64,000 nucleotides of DNA from positions 1 through 64,000 of the forward strand of contig CAJTER010000005.1 of the NCBI GenBank assembly GCA_910575405.1. Direction: 5' to 3'. Origin of the DNA: Clostridia bacterium (GTDB lineage Bacteria; Bacillota; Clostridia; Peptostreptococcales; Anaerovoracaceae). This document shows, in pieces, positions 1 through 8,192 of this stretch; positions within the stretch are counted from its first letter, which is position 1, and each line of letters starts with the position of its first letter. A program made the translations under genes and the position numbers. The notes under the pieces are model-generated. The model ran no database searches, had not been told where the DNA came from, and was given only the letters and a program-made list of their open reading frames with translations.

Positions 1-23
1 GAAAAATATGTCTTATAAATAAG

Positions 24-45
24 GGCGCGAAGCGCCGCATTTTTC
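24..45 (+). terminator. Short hairpin with T-run, probable terminator of an upstream gene
   Basis: Arms GGCGC (24-28) and GCGCC (32-36) enclose a GAA loop, and a short T-run follows at 40-44. No gene end is visible inside the window, so the gene it would serve lies to the left. The short stem makes this a modest call. Confidence 0.4.
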
Positions 46-105
46 GATTGAATTGTCAAGTGTTTTGACAAAAAAGTGGGGGATTTTAATAAAAAAGGAA
101 TCTGA

Positions 106-564
106 AAGCCTTATATTTACTGGCTTAAAGATTCCGAGAGATTATTACAATATAAAGAGGATATTTTGAAAGCGAGCTGTTACACAAAAACATCTCCTAA
201 TTATTTACAGGCACAGAAAGATGCGTTGGAATTATCGCTGGCAAAACAAATGCAGGCAGTAAATATCATAAATGATGCATACGAAATGGGGGATTATACC
301 AGGGAGGAGTGGTTAAAAAGAAAGCAAAAGCGTGAAAAAGAGATGGAACGTCTTAGAAATGAATTAGATGAAATGGAACAAATGGTAAAAAGAGAGGAGC
401 AGTATACCAATGAAGAACGAACAGCATGCATTCTGCAGTTTATGGAACAAATCCCCGAGCTGAAAAACGCGAGGGACAAAAATGCCTTATACCGAACCAT
501 TATCAATCGTATAATCTATTATAAAAATGGAGATACTATCAAAATCCAAATCAATTTCAAATAA
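106..564 (+). pseudogene. C-terminal remnant of a large serine recombinase
   Basis: The open frame runs from just after a TGA at 103-105 and could be read from a TTG at 166 (132 residues). It has a long charged helical stretch (residues about 15-90, rich in K, R, E, with MERLRNELDEMEQM) and ends in a strand-rich tail ([17 protein letters not shown]...IKIQINF). That combination is typical of the C-terminal coiled-coil and tail of large serine recombinases of phages and integrative elements. The catalytic resolvase domain and the zinc-ribbon region are absent, so it cannot be active alone. No good ribosome binding site precedes the TTG. I read it as a leftover of an excised or decayed mobile element. 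The next gene (yyaL-like) starts 45 bp downstream with its own site. Confidence 0.65.
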
Positions 565-608
565 AAAACAAAATTGGAATTGGCGGAAGCACGAAAGGAG
601 GTGATTTT

Positions 609-2628
609 ATGCATTTAAGTCAAAAAGCACCCAATAGACTGCTGAATGAACAGTCTCCATATCTATTGCAGCACGCATACAACCCAGTTGACTGGTATCC
701 GTGGGGAGAAGAAGCGTTTCAGAAAGCACAGCGGGAGGACAAGCCCGTTTTCCTGTCTATTGGGTATAGCTGACTGGTGTAAATGGTGCACATGCCATTG
801 GTGCCACGTCATGGCACATGAATCCTTTGAAGATGATGAAGTTGCCCAAATCCTGAACAGAGGATTTATTTCCATAAAAGTGGATCGGGAGGAACGGCCT
901 GACATTGACGCCGTCTATATGTCCGTCTGCCAGGCTATCACAGGTGCGGGAGGCTGGCCCCTGACCATTATCATGACACCGGAAAAGACGCCTTTTTTTG
1001 CAGGGACCTACTTCTCCAAAAGACAGAGACATGGGAGCCTGGGAATCACAGAGCTGCTGCTTTTCGTTGAAAAAAGCTGGAAGCAGGAAAGGGAAGCGCT
1101 CCTTGCGGAGGGACAGAAAATAACGGAATTCCTGAAAGCGCGGCAGGCATCCGGGGAACGAAGCAGCCGAAGCTTGCCGGAGGATTTCTTAAAAGAAGCA
1201 GTCCGTTACTATACTGCGGCCTTTGATCCAAAATGGGGAGGCTTCGGCGCAGCGCCCAAATTCCCATCGCCTCATAATCTGCTATTTCTGATGCAGCAAG
1301 GGGAAAAAGTGTGTATGGATATGGCAGAGAAGACCCTGCTGCAGATGTACCAGGGAGGCATTTTCGATCACATTGGAGGCGGATTTTGCCGCTATTCCAC
1401 GGATGAAAAGTGGCTGGTTCCTCATTTTGAAAAGATGCTTTACGACAATGCTCTGCTGCTTTTAGCATATGCCAGAGCCTTTCGGCTGACCGAAAAAACT
1501 GTCTTTCGGCAGGCAGCGGAACGGACAGCAGCCTATGTCGTGCGGGAGCTGACCCATGATGAGGGCGGCTTTTTCTGCAGTCAGGACGCGGACAGCGACG
1601 GCATAGAAGGCAAATACTATGTATTTATGCCAGGAGAAATCAAGAGCGCTTTGGGAGAGAAAAAGGGCGAGACTTTCTGCAGACGGTTCCATATTACAGA
1701 GCGGGGAAACTTTGAAGGCAGGAGCATTCCAAACCTCATTGGGGATCCTGCTCTGGAAGTGCAGGAACAGCCGGATACACTGAGAACTCTGGATATCTTC
1801 CGCAGACAGCGCACGAATCTGCACCGAGATGATAAAATCCTTACAGGCTGGAATGGTCTCATGATCGCTGCCTTTGCTCTGGCAGCAAGAGAATTGAAAA
1901 AACTGGAGTATGAGGAAAAAGCTATCCAGGCTGCGGATTTTGTATGGAGCCGCCTTCACCAGGGAAAGGGAAAGCTTTTGACCAGATGGAGACAGGGAGC
2001 TGCGGATTTTCCGGGCACTTTGGAGGACTATGCCTTTTATGCCTGGGGCCTATTGGAATGCTACAGAACGACCCTGGATATCGTTTTTCTGGAGCGGGCA
2101 GTCTGCGTCAGTGATGAAATGCTGCGCCAGTTTTTTGACCCGGAGGAGGGAGGCTGCTTCCTGTACGGCAAAGACAGTGAACAGCTTTTTGTGCGACCAA
2201 AAGAAATTTATGACGGCGCCATGCCTTCGGGAAATTCGGTTGCTGCGCTTGTAATGAAAAAACTGGCCTTTCTGACTGGAAGTGAAAAATGGAGGAAAGC
2301 CTGGGAACTACAGGAGCGTTATATGCGTGAAAATTTACAGCATCCGGCAGCTGCCAGTTTCTTTTTGTGGGTACTGACTCAGGAAATGGAAGACAAGGGC
2401 CAGCTGATATGCAGCACTTCGGAGCGGGGGATAAAGCAGGAACTGGCGGGGCTTGATATGGATATTCTCCTGAAAACAGACGAAAATCTGGAGCAGGCAG
2501 AAAAGCTGGCGTCTTTCCTGAAGGATTACCCGATTCCAAAAGCAGGATCTGATTTTTATTTTTGCAAAGGCCATACGTGCAGCGCACCTGTCCATTCTTT
2601 AAAAGAATTGGTAAAAATTTCAAAATAA
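609..2628 (+). pseudogene. yyaL: YyaL/DUF255 thioredoxin-domain protein, broken by a 19-nt insertion
   Basis: The true start is ATG 609, behind a near-perfect AAGGAGGTGA site (594-603). From there the frame reads the hallmark N-terminus of the DUF255/spermatogenesis-associated-protein-20 family ([18 protein letters not shown], then [10 protein letters not shown]). It then meets TGA at 771. Removing 19 nt (771-789) restores [25 protein letters not shown] exactly as in the family, and the frame continues to 2628, giving a 666-residue product of normal length. Residues after the thioredoxin-like part match the six-hairpin glycosidase-like C-terminal region (WGGFGAAPKFPSPHN, GGIFDHIGGGF.RYS, VPHFEKMLYDNA). 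The inserted bases read ADWCKWC in the downstream frame, a thioredoxin-like CxxC string. Function of intact members is unclear (redox or sugar-related). It is either a recent pseudogene or a sequence error, and the length of the insert favours a real mutation. Confidence 0.85.
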
Positions 2629-2631
2629 GGA

Positions 2632-2660
2632 TTGACAATATATCCCATTAATTGTATAAT
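2632..2660 (+). promoter_or_regulatory. Consensus sigma-A promoter
   Basis: TTGACA (2632-2637), 17-bp spacer, TATAAT (2655-2660). Both hexamers are perfect. It starts directly after the yyaL stop and drives the YdbC-like gene at 2729. Confidence 0.9.
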
Positions 2661-2728
2661 GTGGTTGCAGGTAAAACAAAAGCCTGCGGCCACATACAGC
2701 CAAATATGGGAAAGGAGATTACATACAA

Positions 2729-2962
2729 ATGAGAAATGAAAGAGGAGAAATTATTTTTGAAATTACAGAGCGGATCGGTGTCATCAAACCATACCCTACA
2801 GGATGGAACAGGGAATTGAATATGGTGTCCTGGAACAATACAGCTGCAAAATACGACATTCGGGATTGGGATCCGGAGCATGAGCATATGTCCAGGGGTA
2901 TGACCTTTCATCCCGACGAAATGCGAAAGGTTATGCAGCTCCTTGAAGGAAGGGATCTGTAG
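2729..2962 (+). CDS. YdbC/PC4-like single-stranded-DNA-binding protein
   Basis: This 77-residue protein has the compact pattern of the bacterial YdbC family, a PC4 (transcription coactivator p15) fold that binds single-stranded nucleic acids as a dimer. Visible family features are EIIFEITERIGVI, the TGWNRELNMVSWN stretch, and a closing helix (HPDEMRKVMQLLE). The start ATG has AAAGGAG about 11 bp upstream. It sits behind a perfect sigma-A promoter, suggesting strong constitutive expression. Its exact role in bacteria is not settled; a part in transcription, replication or repair is inferred from the fold. Confidence 0.75.
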   Translation: MRNERGEIIFEITERIGVIKPYPTGWNRELNMVSWNNTAAKYDIRDWDPEHEHMSRGMTFHPDEMRKVMQLLEGRDL

Positions 2963-3032
2963 TGCAGCAGGAACACAAGTCAGAAGGAAGGCATATAGTA
3001 GTATATAATTTAAAAAACAGGAGGTATTCCAT

Positions 3033-3188
3033 ATGAATTGTTATCATGGCTGTAGAGAAGGAATCGAACCTTCGCTGCTGTTTTTCTTTCTGATACTGGT
3101 AATGATTTTCTGCAAGCCGGGGATTATCGGATGCGGAAATGACTGCTGTGAACCAGAACCGATTTGCGAACCGTCTTGCGGCTGCTAA
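3033..3188 (+). CDS. Small Cys-rich single-span membrane peptide
   Basis: A 51-residue ORF has AGGAGG (3018-3024) placed well ahead of the ATG. It begins MNCYHGCREGIEPSLL, has one hydrophobic span (LLFFFLILVMIF, residues about 15-26) and ends in a Cys- and Pro-rich tail (GCGNDCCEPEPICEPSCGC). There are nine cysteines in all. Short Cys-rich peptides with one span recur in Clostridia, some annotated as 'chorion class high-cysteine' proteins, but I know no experimental function. A strong terminator follows. It is probably co-transcribed with the ydbC-like gene 70 bp upstream. Confidence 0.6.
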   Translation: MNCYHGCREGIEPSLLFFFLILVMIFCKPGIIGCGNDCCEPEPICEPSCGC

Positions 3189-3219
3189 TAGCGCTGCGTA
3201 AGCGGAGCATCGGCTTTCA

Positions 3220-3262
3220 GGAAAATCCCGATTGGCTTTCAGTCGGGATTTTCCCCATTTTT
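3220..3262 (+). terminator. Rho-independent terminator
   Basis: Perfect 12-bp arms GGAAAATCCCGA (3220-3231) and TCGGGATTTTCC (3243-3254) with an 11-nt loop, then a T-run at 3258-3262. It ends the ydbC-like/Cys-rich peptide unit and insulates the nucleoside kinase gene. Confidence 0.92.
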
Positions 3263-3312
3263 GTCTAAAATATGATATACTTACTTAAAAAGCATGTCAG
3301 GAGGAAGGCGAC

Positions 3313-4977
3313 TTGAATATTAAATTGAAAAAAGGACCAAAAGAACAGGAGATCCTGATTCACATCACACAGCCTGTTACAATCGAAGAATTGCTGAACC
3401 AATACAAAAAAGATTTGCCCTATACAATCCTTGCAGCGCGGGTCGATAACGAAATCAAGGAATTGACGTACATAATAGAAAAGGACTGTGCTGTCGAATT
3501 TCTGGATATGCGCACTCAGGCAGCCAATCTGATTTATCAGTACAGCCTGTCGCTGATTTATCTGAAGGCCATTGATGATATACTGGGCACGGTGCAAGTA
3601 GAAATGCAAAATTCACTGAATAAGGGCCTTCATACAGAAATCAAGGCGGATGTCACGGTAGAGCAGGTAGAGGAAATTGAGCAGCGTATGCAGGACCTTG
3701 TAAAGGCTGATGTTCCGATTGAAAAGGAAATTGTAAGCAGGGAGGAAGCCTTTCAGATTTTGACCCGGCAGGGGCATACAGAGCGGATTCGGATCCTGGA
3801 GACGCATCCAGAGGTGGAAAATCCGGTATTTTACAGTCTGGAAGGATACCAGAACTTTTTTTACGGATCCATGGTTCCTTCTACCGGATATATCAAGTAT
3901 TTTGAGCTGATTAAATATGGAAAGGGCGTTATCCTGCGATTTCCATATCCCTCTGATCCGAAAAGAATACCGGATTATGTAGATGAAAAAAAGCTGTGCA
4001 ACGCCTTTTCCGAAGCGAAGAAGTGGCACCGGCTGCTGGAAGTTTCCTATCTTGCGGACTTGAACAAGAAGGTAAAGGAAAACCAGTACAAGGAGCTGGT
4101 TCTCCTCTCGGAAGCGCTGCAGGAAAAAAAGATAGCCGAAATAGCCGACCAGATAACAAAGGGAAAAAAGCGGATTATCCTCATTGCAGGCCCGTCCTCT
4201 TCCGGAAAGACCACCTTTGCAAGGAGGCTCTGCATTCAGCTGAAGGTCAATGGCCTGAAGCCCCTTTACATGGGAACCGACGATTATTTTGTGGAGAGAA
4301 AGGATACGCCCCTTGATGCAGAGGGAGATCCGAATTATGAAGATCTGGAGGCGATTGATACAGAGCTCTTCAACCGGAATATGAACGATCTTCTCAGCGG
4401 AAAAACGGTGGATCTTCCTACCTTTGACTTCATAGAGGGTGTAAAGCGGTATGGAAAGCGGATCACTTCCATAAAAGCAGATGAGCTTATTGTCATCGAA
4501 GGGATCCATGCATTGAACAGAAAGCTTACTGCCGAAATTGTGGAGGAAGAAAAGTTTCGCATCTACATCAGTCCTTTTACGCAGCTGAATATGGACAGCC
4601 ACAACCGGATTCCCACTACGGATGCCAGAATGCTGCGGCGCATGGTAAGAGACTACCTGTACAGAGGCCACTCTGCCCAGGATACCATCAATTCGTGGCC
4701 AAAAGTAAGAAAAGGTGAAGATAAAAATATTTTTCCTTTTAATGGAGAGGCGGATGTTCTGTTCAACTCGGCGCTTACCTATGAGCTGTCTCTTTTGAAA
4801 AAACACGCGGGTCCGCTGCTGGAGGCAATCCAGCCGTCAGAACCGGAGTACGCTGAAGCCAGGAGATTAATGCAGTTTCTGCATTTCTTTGAAGTCATTG
4901 AGGATGAATCCATTATTCCAAACAATTCGATTCTCAGGGAATTCATCGGCGGCAGTATTTTTGCAGAAGACTTATAA
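3313..4977 (+). CDS. TGS-domain nucleoside (uridine-type) kinase
   Basis: The protein has 554 residues and a TTG start behind AGGAGG (3300-3305). The N-terminal ~65 residues look like a TGS domain. A region resembling the second additional domain of threonyl-tRNA synthetase follows, then a phosphoribulokinase/uridine-kinase domain. Its P-loop is GPSSSGKTT (about residues 293-301). Downstream come MGTDDYF, a PTFDFIEG motif and VIEGIHALN, all typical of the uridine kinase family. This TGS + kinase fusion is widespread in Firmicutes and Thermotogae and is thought to phosphorylate nucleosides (uridine or others). The substrate cannot be told from sequence. It is first in a likely operon with a PfkB kinase 33 bp downstream and a LUD protein. 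Confidence 0.88.
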   Translation: MNIKLKKGPKEQEILIHITQPVTIEELLNQYKKDLPYTILAARVDNEIKELTYIIEKDCAVEFLDMRTQAANLIYQYSLSLIYLKAIDDILGTVQVEMQNSLNKGLHTEIKADVTVEQVEEIEQRMQDLVKADVPIEKEIVSREEAFQILTRQGHTERIRILETHPEVENPVFYSLEGYQNFFYGSMVPSTGYIKYFELIKYGKGVILRFPYPSDPKRIPDYVDEKKLCNAFSEAKKWHRLLEVSYLADLNKKVKENQYKELVLLSEALQEKKIAEIADQITKGKKRIILIAGPSSSGKTTFARRLCIQLKVNGLKPLYMGTDDYFVERKDTPLDAEGDPNYEDLEAIDTELFNRNMNDLLSGKTVDLPTFDFIEGVKRYGKRITSIKADELIVIEGIHALNRKLTAEIVEEEKFRIYISPFTQLNMDSHNRIPTTDARMLRRMVRDYLYRGHSAQDTINSWPKVRKGEDKNIFPFNGEADVLFNSALTYELSLLKKHAGPLLEAIQPSEPEYAEARRLMQFLHFFEVIEDESIIPNNSILREFIGGSIFAEDL

Positions 4978-5010
4978 ACTAACACAACAAATATTTAAGG
5001 AGAATAGAAC

Positions 5011-5916
5011 ATGAATGATATTATCGTGCTGGGCGGAATCAAGGGAAAAGTGGTGATAAACACCAAAGAGCAGCTGATGCTGGCGCAGCAGAACCCGGGC
5101 GTTATTTCTGTTTCATACAGCGGTACAGGAAGAAATATTGCGGAAAATCTGGGGCGTATGGGAGCCAGCGTTTCCCTTGTAGCCGCAGCTGGAGATGATT
5201 TTACAGGAAAAGGCGCCAGTGAAGAGCTTGCTGCTGCCGGAGTAAATACAGACCATATTTTTCTGGCAGAGGGACAGAATACGGCAATGAATGTTGCGGT
5301 CTTTAATATTATTGGAGATATGGATTTTGCGGTGGATAATATTGATGTCTATCAGTGCCTGAAAAAAGAGCAGATCGACGAAGCGATGGACTGCTTTGAA
5401 AACGCAAAACTGGTATGTGCTGATGGAACACTTTCAGAAGAGGTGTTGCATTATCTTGCGCAAATCTTAAAATGCCCTCTCTTTTTTGACCCTCACACAC
5501 AAGAGGATGCGGTTAAAGCGAAAAAAATCATCGGTTCCTTCCATACCATAAAACCCAACCGAGCGGAGGCCTCGGTCCTCTGCGGAAAAGAAATTTTCAG
5601 CGAGGAGCAGCTGATGGAGGCCGGAGCGTGGTTTGCCGAGCAGGGCGTAAAACGGATCTTTATTACCTTGAGCGGTGGGGGTGTATATTATAAAGAAGGA
5701 ATAAAGGAAGGAATCATTCGTCCAAAAGAAGTTCTTCCTTTTACCAACGAAGAAGGCGGCGGCGATGCGTTTTCCGCAGCGCTTCTTGAGGGAACCCTGC
5801 AGGGAATGGATGTAGAATCCCTGGCTGCCTATGGAATGAAAGCAGCGGCAATTGCGCTGGAATGCAGACAGGCGGTCAATCCGAGTATGAGCAGAAAAAG
5901 AATGGAGGAAGAGTAA
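5011..5916 (+). CDS. PfkB-family kinase (pseudouridine-kinase-like)
   Basis: The 301-residue ribokinase-fold protein has SYSGTGRNIAENLGRMG (residues about 36-52), the pattern by which pseudouridine kinases and related members grip the sugar. The C-terminal catalytic motif is GGGDAFSAALLEG, where most relatives have GAGD. The Asp of this motif is the catalytic base and is present. The start has AAGGAG 10 bp upstream. No pseudouridine-5'-phosphate glycosidase (psuG) is beside it, so the substrate is uncertain: pseudouridine, another nucleoside, or a sugar. Linkage to the nucleoside kinase upstream favours a nucleoside role. Confidence 0.82.
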   Translation: MNDIIVLGGIKGKVVINTKEQLMLAQQNPGVISVSYSGTGRNIAENLGRMGASVSLVAAAGDDFTGKGASEELAAAGVNTDHIFLAEGQNTAMNVAVFNIIGDMDFAVDNIDVYQCLKKEQIDEAMDCFENAKLVCADGTLSEEVLHYLAQILKCPLFFDPHTQEDAVKAKKIIGSFHTIKPNRAEASVLCGKEIFSEEQLMEAGAWFAEQGVKRIFITLSGGGVYYKEGIKEGIIRPKEVLPFTNEEGGGDAFSAALLEGTLQGMDVESLAAYGMKAAAIALECRQAVNPSMSRKRMEEE

Positions 5917-5919
5917 GCT

Positions 5920-6549
5920 GTGATAGATAAAAACATAAAAGAAGCCAATAAAAGAAAAATGGATTACATTATTAAAAACCTGGAAAAACGGGGAATGGAA
6001 GGCACTTACTGTGAAACCGCGGAGGAGGCCAGCAAAGTAATCCTCTCCATGGTCGGCGAAACCGATGTGGTTTCCTGGGGCGGTTCTGCAACTCTGGATC
6101 AGATAGGGATCAAGGGCCAGCTTTCCAATGTCATCGACGCCACAAAAGCACCGCCTGAGAAGGCCTATGAGGAACGGTGCAAAACTCTGACGGCCGATGT
6201 CTACCTTACCAGCACCAACGCCATTACCATGGAAGGTGAGCTTGTGAATATTGACGGAACGGGAAACCGGGTATCGGCCATGTGTTTTGGCCCCAAAAAG
6301 GTCATCATCGTGGCGGGAGCAAACAAAATCACAGCTGACGAGGCTTCGGCGCTTGCGCGCATTAAAACGGAAGCCTGTCCGTCCAACTGCATTCGCCTGG
6401 GCAAGACAACCCCCTGCGCTGTCACAGGAAAGTGCGGCAACTGCCTGACACAGGGGCAGACCATCTGCGCCTATACAGTGACCACCAGATTCAGCTCCAT
6501 TCCAGGGAGAATACAGGTGATTTTAGTGAATGAGAATCTGGGGTTTTAA
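5920..6549 (+). CDS. LUD-domain protein (LutC/DUF162 type)
   Basis: The 209-residue protein has a GTG start 3 bp after the kinase stop, with GGAGG inside the end of that gene. LUD-family features are SWGGSATLDQIG, YLTSTNAITMEGELVNIDGTGNRV and FGPKKVIIVAG. A cysteine cluster near the end (TPCAVTGKCGNC...TIC) is shared with the paralog at 48123. The LUD fold occurs in LutB/LutC lactate oxidation, but stand-alone copies like this one lack the LutA and LutB partners, so 'lactate utilisation' is only a family label. Tight coupling to the PfkB-family gene suggests joint function. Confidence 0.82.
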   Translation: MIDKNIKEANKRKMDYIIKNLEKRGMEGTYCETAEEASKVILSMVGETDVVSWGGSATLDQIGIKGQLSNVIDATKAPPEKAYEERCKTLTADVYLTSTNAITMEGELVNIDGTGNRVSAMCFGPKKVIIVAGANKITADEASALARIKTEACPSNCIRLGKTTPCAVTGKCGNCLTQGQTICAYTVTTRFSSIPGRIQVILVNENLGF

Positions 6550-6587
6550 GAGCTTCCAGCTTTATGCATGATAGAAAAATTTAGGAT

Positions 6588-6623
6588 AAATTCAGCCTCC
6601 TGTATTTTGGGGAGGCTGAATTT
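6588..6623 (+). terminator. Inverted repeat, probable terminator
   Basis: Perfect 13-bp arms AAATTCAGCCTCC (6588-6600) and GGAGGCTGAATTT (6611-6623). It lies after the LUD gene and inside the region an upstream ATG (6568) would place in the NAT coding sequence. That is one reason to start NAT at 6649. The T-run is short. Confidence 0.65.
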
Positions 6624-6648
6624 AACAGTAGGAAAAGGATCAGCACGT

Positions 6649-7476
6649 ATGGAAATCACAGCAAAAAACAAAAACGGCGCCCCCATGACAGAGGAACAAA
6701 TCAAAGAATATCTTTCCCGCATCAATCTGGATCCTCCGAAACAACCGGATCTCGCATACCTTTCCCACCTGCAGATGGCCCACATGTCAGCCATTCCCTT
6801 TGAAAACCTGGACATCATGGAAAACAAAAGGATCTCCCTGGACAGGGAAACGCTCTTTGACAAAATGATACGCAGGCAGCGGGGCGGCGTCTGCTCGGAG
6901 ATCAATACCTTATATAACTGGCTCTTAGAATCCCTGGGATACGACGTTATCAGCTACAGCTCCAGAGTCATTGCAACCACAGCGCCCCTGCAGGGCAGGA
7001 GCCACCGGATCATGGGAGTGCGGCTGGAGGGAAAAAGCTATCTGACGGATGCGGGCTATAACTTCGAACACCACCGCATACCCTTGCTTTTGGAGGCGGA
7101 TACCATCCAGTCCGATGGAGAATGCGAATACAAGCTGGTAAGAGATGACTTTTTCGGCTGGGTTATGTGGCAGAACAGGCCAGGCCTTGGTTGGCGCAGA
7201 AAGCTGGGCTTTACGGAAGAACCGCAGATCGACCTTGACTTTGTCCAGCCTACTTTTTTCGCCCAATATCATCCCGACTCTCGAATCAACAAATATCTGA
7301 AAGTTTCCCTCTACATTGACGGCGTTTTCCATGCGATCCGCTCCGGAAGCTACCTGAGAGAACACGGCGGCGCAGAGGAAATTATACAGCCCGTTGATTC
7401 AAAAGAGACAGAGGACAGGCTCTTGCGCGAAATCTTCCATTTACCGCCCCGCATGGCAGAGCGCCAAAAAGACTGA
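6649..7476 (+). CDS. nat: Arylamine N-acetyltransferase
   Basis: The 275-residue cytosolic enzyme would transfer acetyl from acetyl-CoA to aromatic amines or hydrazines. The catalytic Cys lies in RRQRGGVCSEINTLYN (family pattern RGGxCxExN). His is in RSHRIMGVRL and Asp in YLTDAGYN, completing the Cys-His-Asp triad. FENLDIM near the N-terminus is also typical. The frame is open from ATG 6568, but that part covers a terminator-like hairpin and lacks a binding site. ATG 6649 has AGGAAAAGG upstream and gives a normal family length. In vivo substrate unknown. Confidence 0.88.
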   Translation: MEITAKNKNGAPMTEEQIKEYLSRINLDPPKQPDLAYLSHLQMAHMSAIPFENLDIMENKRISLDRETLFDKMIRRQRGGVCSEINTLYNWLLESLGYDVISYSSRVIATTAPLQGRSHRIMGVRLEGKSYLTDAGYNFEHHRIPLLLEADTIQSDGECEYKLVRDDFFGWVMWQNRPGLGWRRKLGFTEEPQIDLDFVQPTFFAQYHPDSRINKYLKVSLYIDGVFHAIRSGSYLREHGGAEEIIQPVDSKETEDRLLREIFHLPPRMAERQKD

Positions 7477-7877
7477 AATATTCAGGCAATTCAGCTTTTA
7501 AAGACAAAAAAGAAACACTAGGATGCGTGTTTAAGAGCGGCAGGCTGGAAGCATTGGAAACACTGCAAAAAAAGAATAGGAAAACATCAAATTTTTTTCA
7601 AAAAAGACTTGCATTTTTTAGCACGATACGATACACTATAAAAGCTTGTGTAAGGCGATGAAGTAGGAAGTTACCACGCTATAGGATAATTTCTACGGAG
7701 AATTGTCCCCACCAGATGGGGGCGAAGGGATTCGCTGGCTTTTGTTTTGTGTAAAAAATAAAGAAACGCACGGAGCCGTGTACGAAGCGGGCAAAAGCCG
7801 GGCACGTATTGAAAAGCGGGCATCCGAACCCCTTGTACGAGCATAGCGAAAACAGTACAAAAAACCAGGAGGAAGAA
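7477..7877 (+). other. 401-bp gene-free leader of the ribosomal supercluster
   Basis: No gene is seen. It carries the promoter at 7609-7637 and roughly 235 nt of transcribed leader with hairpins, for example CCCCACCAGATGGGGG around 7708-7723. The short motif GCGGGCA also recurs around 7789 and 7816. A regulatory leader bound by a ribosomal protein is plausible but not shown. Confidence 0.5.
7609..7637 (+). promoter_or_regulatory. Probable main promoter of the S10-spc-alpha cluster
   Basis: TTGCAT (7609-7614), 17-bp spacer, TACACT (7632-7637), with an A/T-rich upstream tract (A and T runs at 7590-7605) resembling an UP element. This is the only good sigma-A site in the gap ahead of rpsJ. Confidence 0.6.
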
Positions 7878-8192
7878 ATGAGCGAATTACAAAAAATCAG
7901 AATCAAGCTTAAGGCGTATGACCATGCTCTGCTGGATCAGAGTGCAGTGAAAATCGTGGAAACAGCCAAAAAAACAGGTGCAGAAGTTTCCGGACCGATT
8001 CCACTCCCAACAGAAAAGGAAGTTATCACTATCCTGAGAGCGGTTCACAAGTATAAGGATTCTAGAGAGCAGTTTGAGCAGAGAACACACAAGAGGCTCA
8101 TCGACATTACCAGTGCAACAGCAAAGACAACCGATGCACTGACAAAGCTGGATCTGCCGGCAGGCGTTGACATCGAAATCAAGCTGCGGTAG
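7878..8192 (+). CDS. rpsJ: 30S ribosomal protein S10 (NusE)
   Basis: The 104-residue protein starts at ATG 7878 behind AGGAGGAAG. A longer frame from 7809 exists but would add unrelated residues. [18 protein letters not shown] and [21 protein letters not shown] are diagnostic. It binds the 30S head and also acts as NusE in transcription antitermination. First gene of the cluster, it is separated from rplC by an unusually long 246-bp gap. Confidence 0.97.
   Translation: MSELQKIRIKLKAYDHALLDQSAVKIVETAKKTGAEVSGPIPLPTEKEVITILRAVHKYKDSREQFEQRTHKRLIDITSATAKTTDALTKLDLPAGVDIEIKLR

Noticed and set aside
771-773. TGA as a selenocysteine codon in the thioredoxin region
   Set aside because: A TAA follows in the same frame nine bases later (780-782), and deletion of 19 nt restores the family sequence exactly.
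646-790. Start of the YyaL-like protein at 646 with an unrelated N-terminus
   Set aside because: The residues before ADWCKWC match nothing in the family, while ATG 609 in another frame has a strong binding site and gives the true N-terminus up to the insertion.
3045-3083. tRNA 3'-half-like sequence on the minus strand (T-arm GAAGG-TTCGATT-CCTTC and a CAGCCA end)
   Set aside because: The acceptor register is off by one, and no D-arm, anticodon arm or 5' acceptor strand is found upstream on that strand. The bases are part of the Cys-rich peptide ORF.
6568-6648. Upstream ATG for the N-acetyltransferase
   Set aside because: It would code across a perfect terminator-like hairpin (6588-6623) and has no binding site. 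ATG 6649 gives normal family length.
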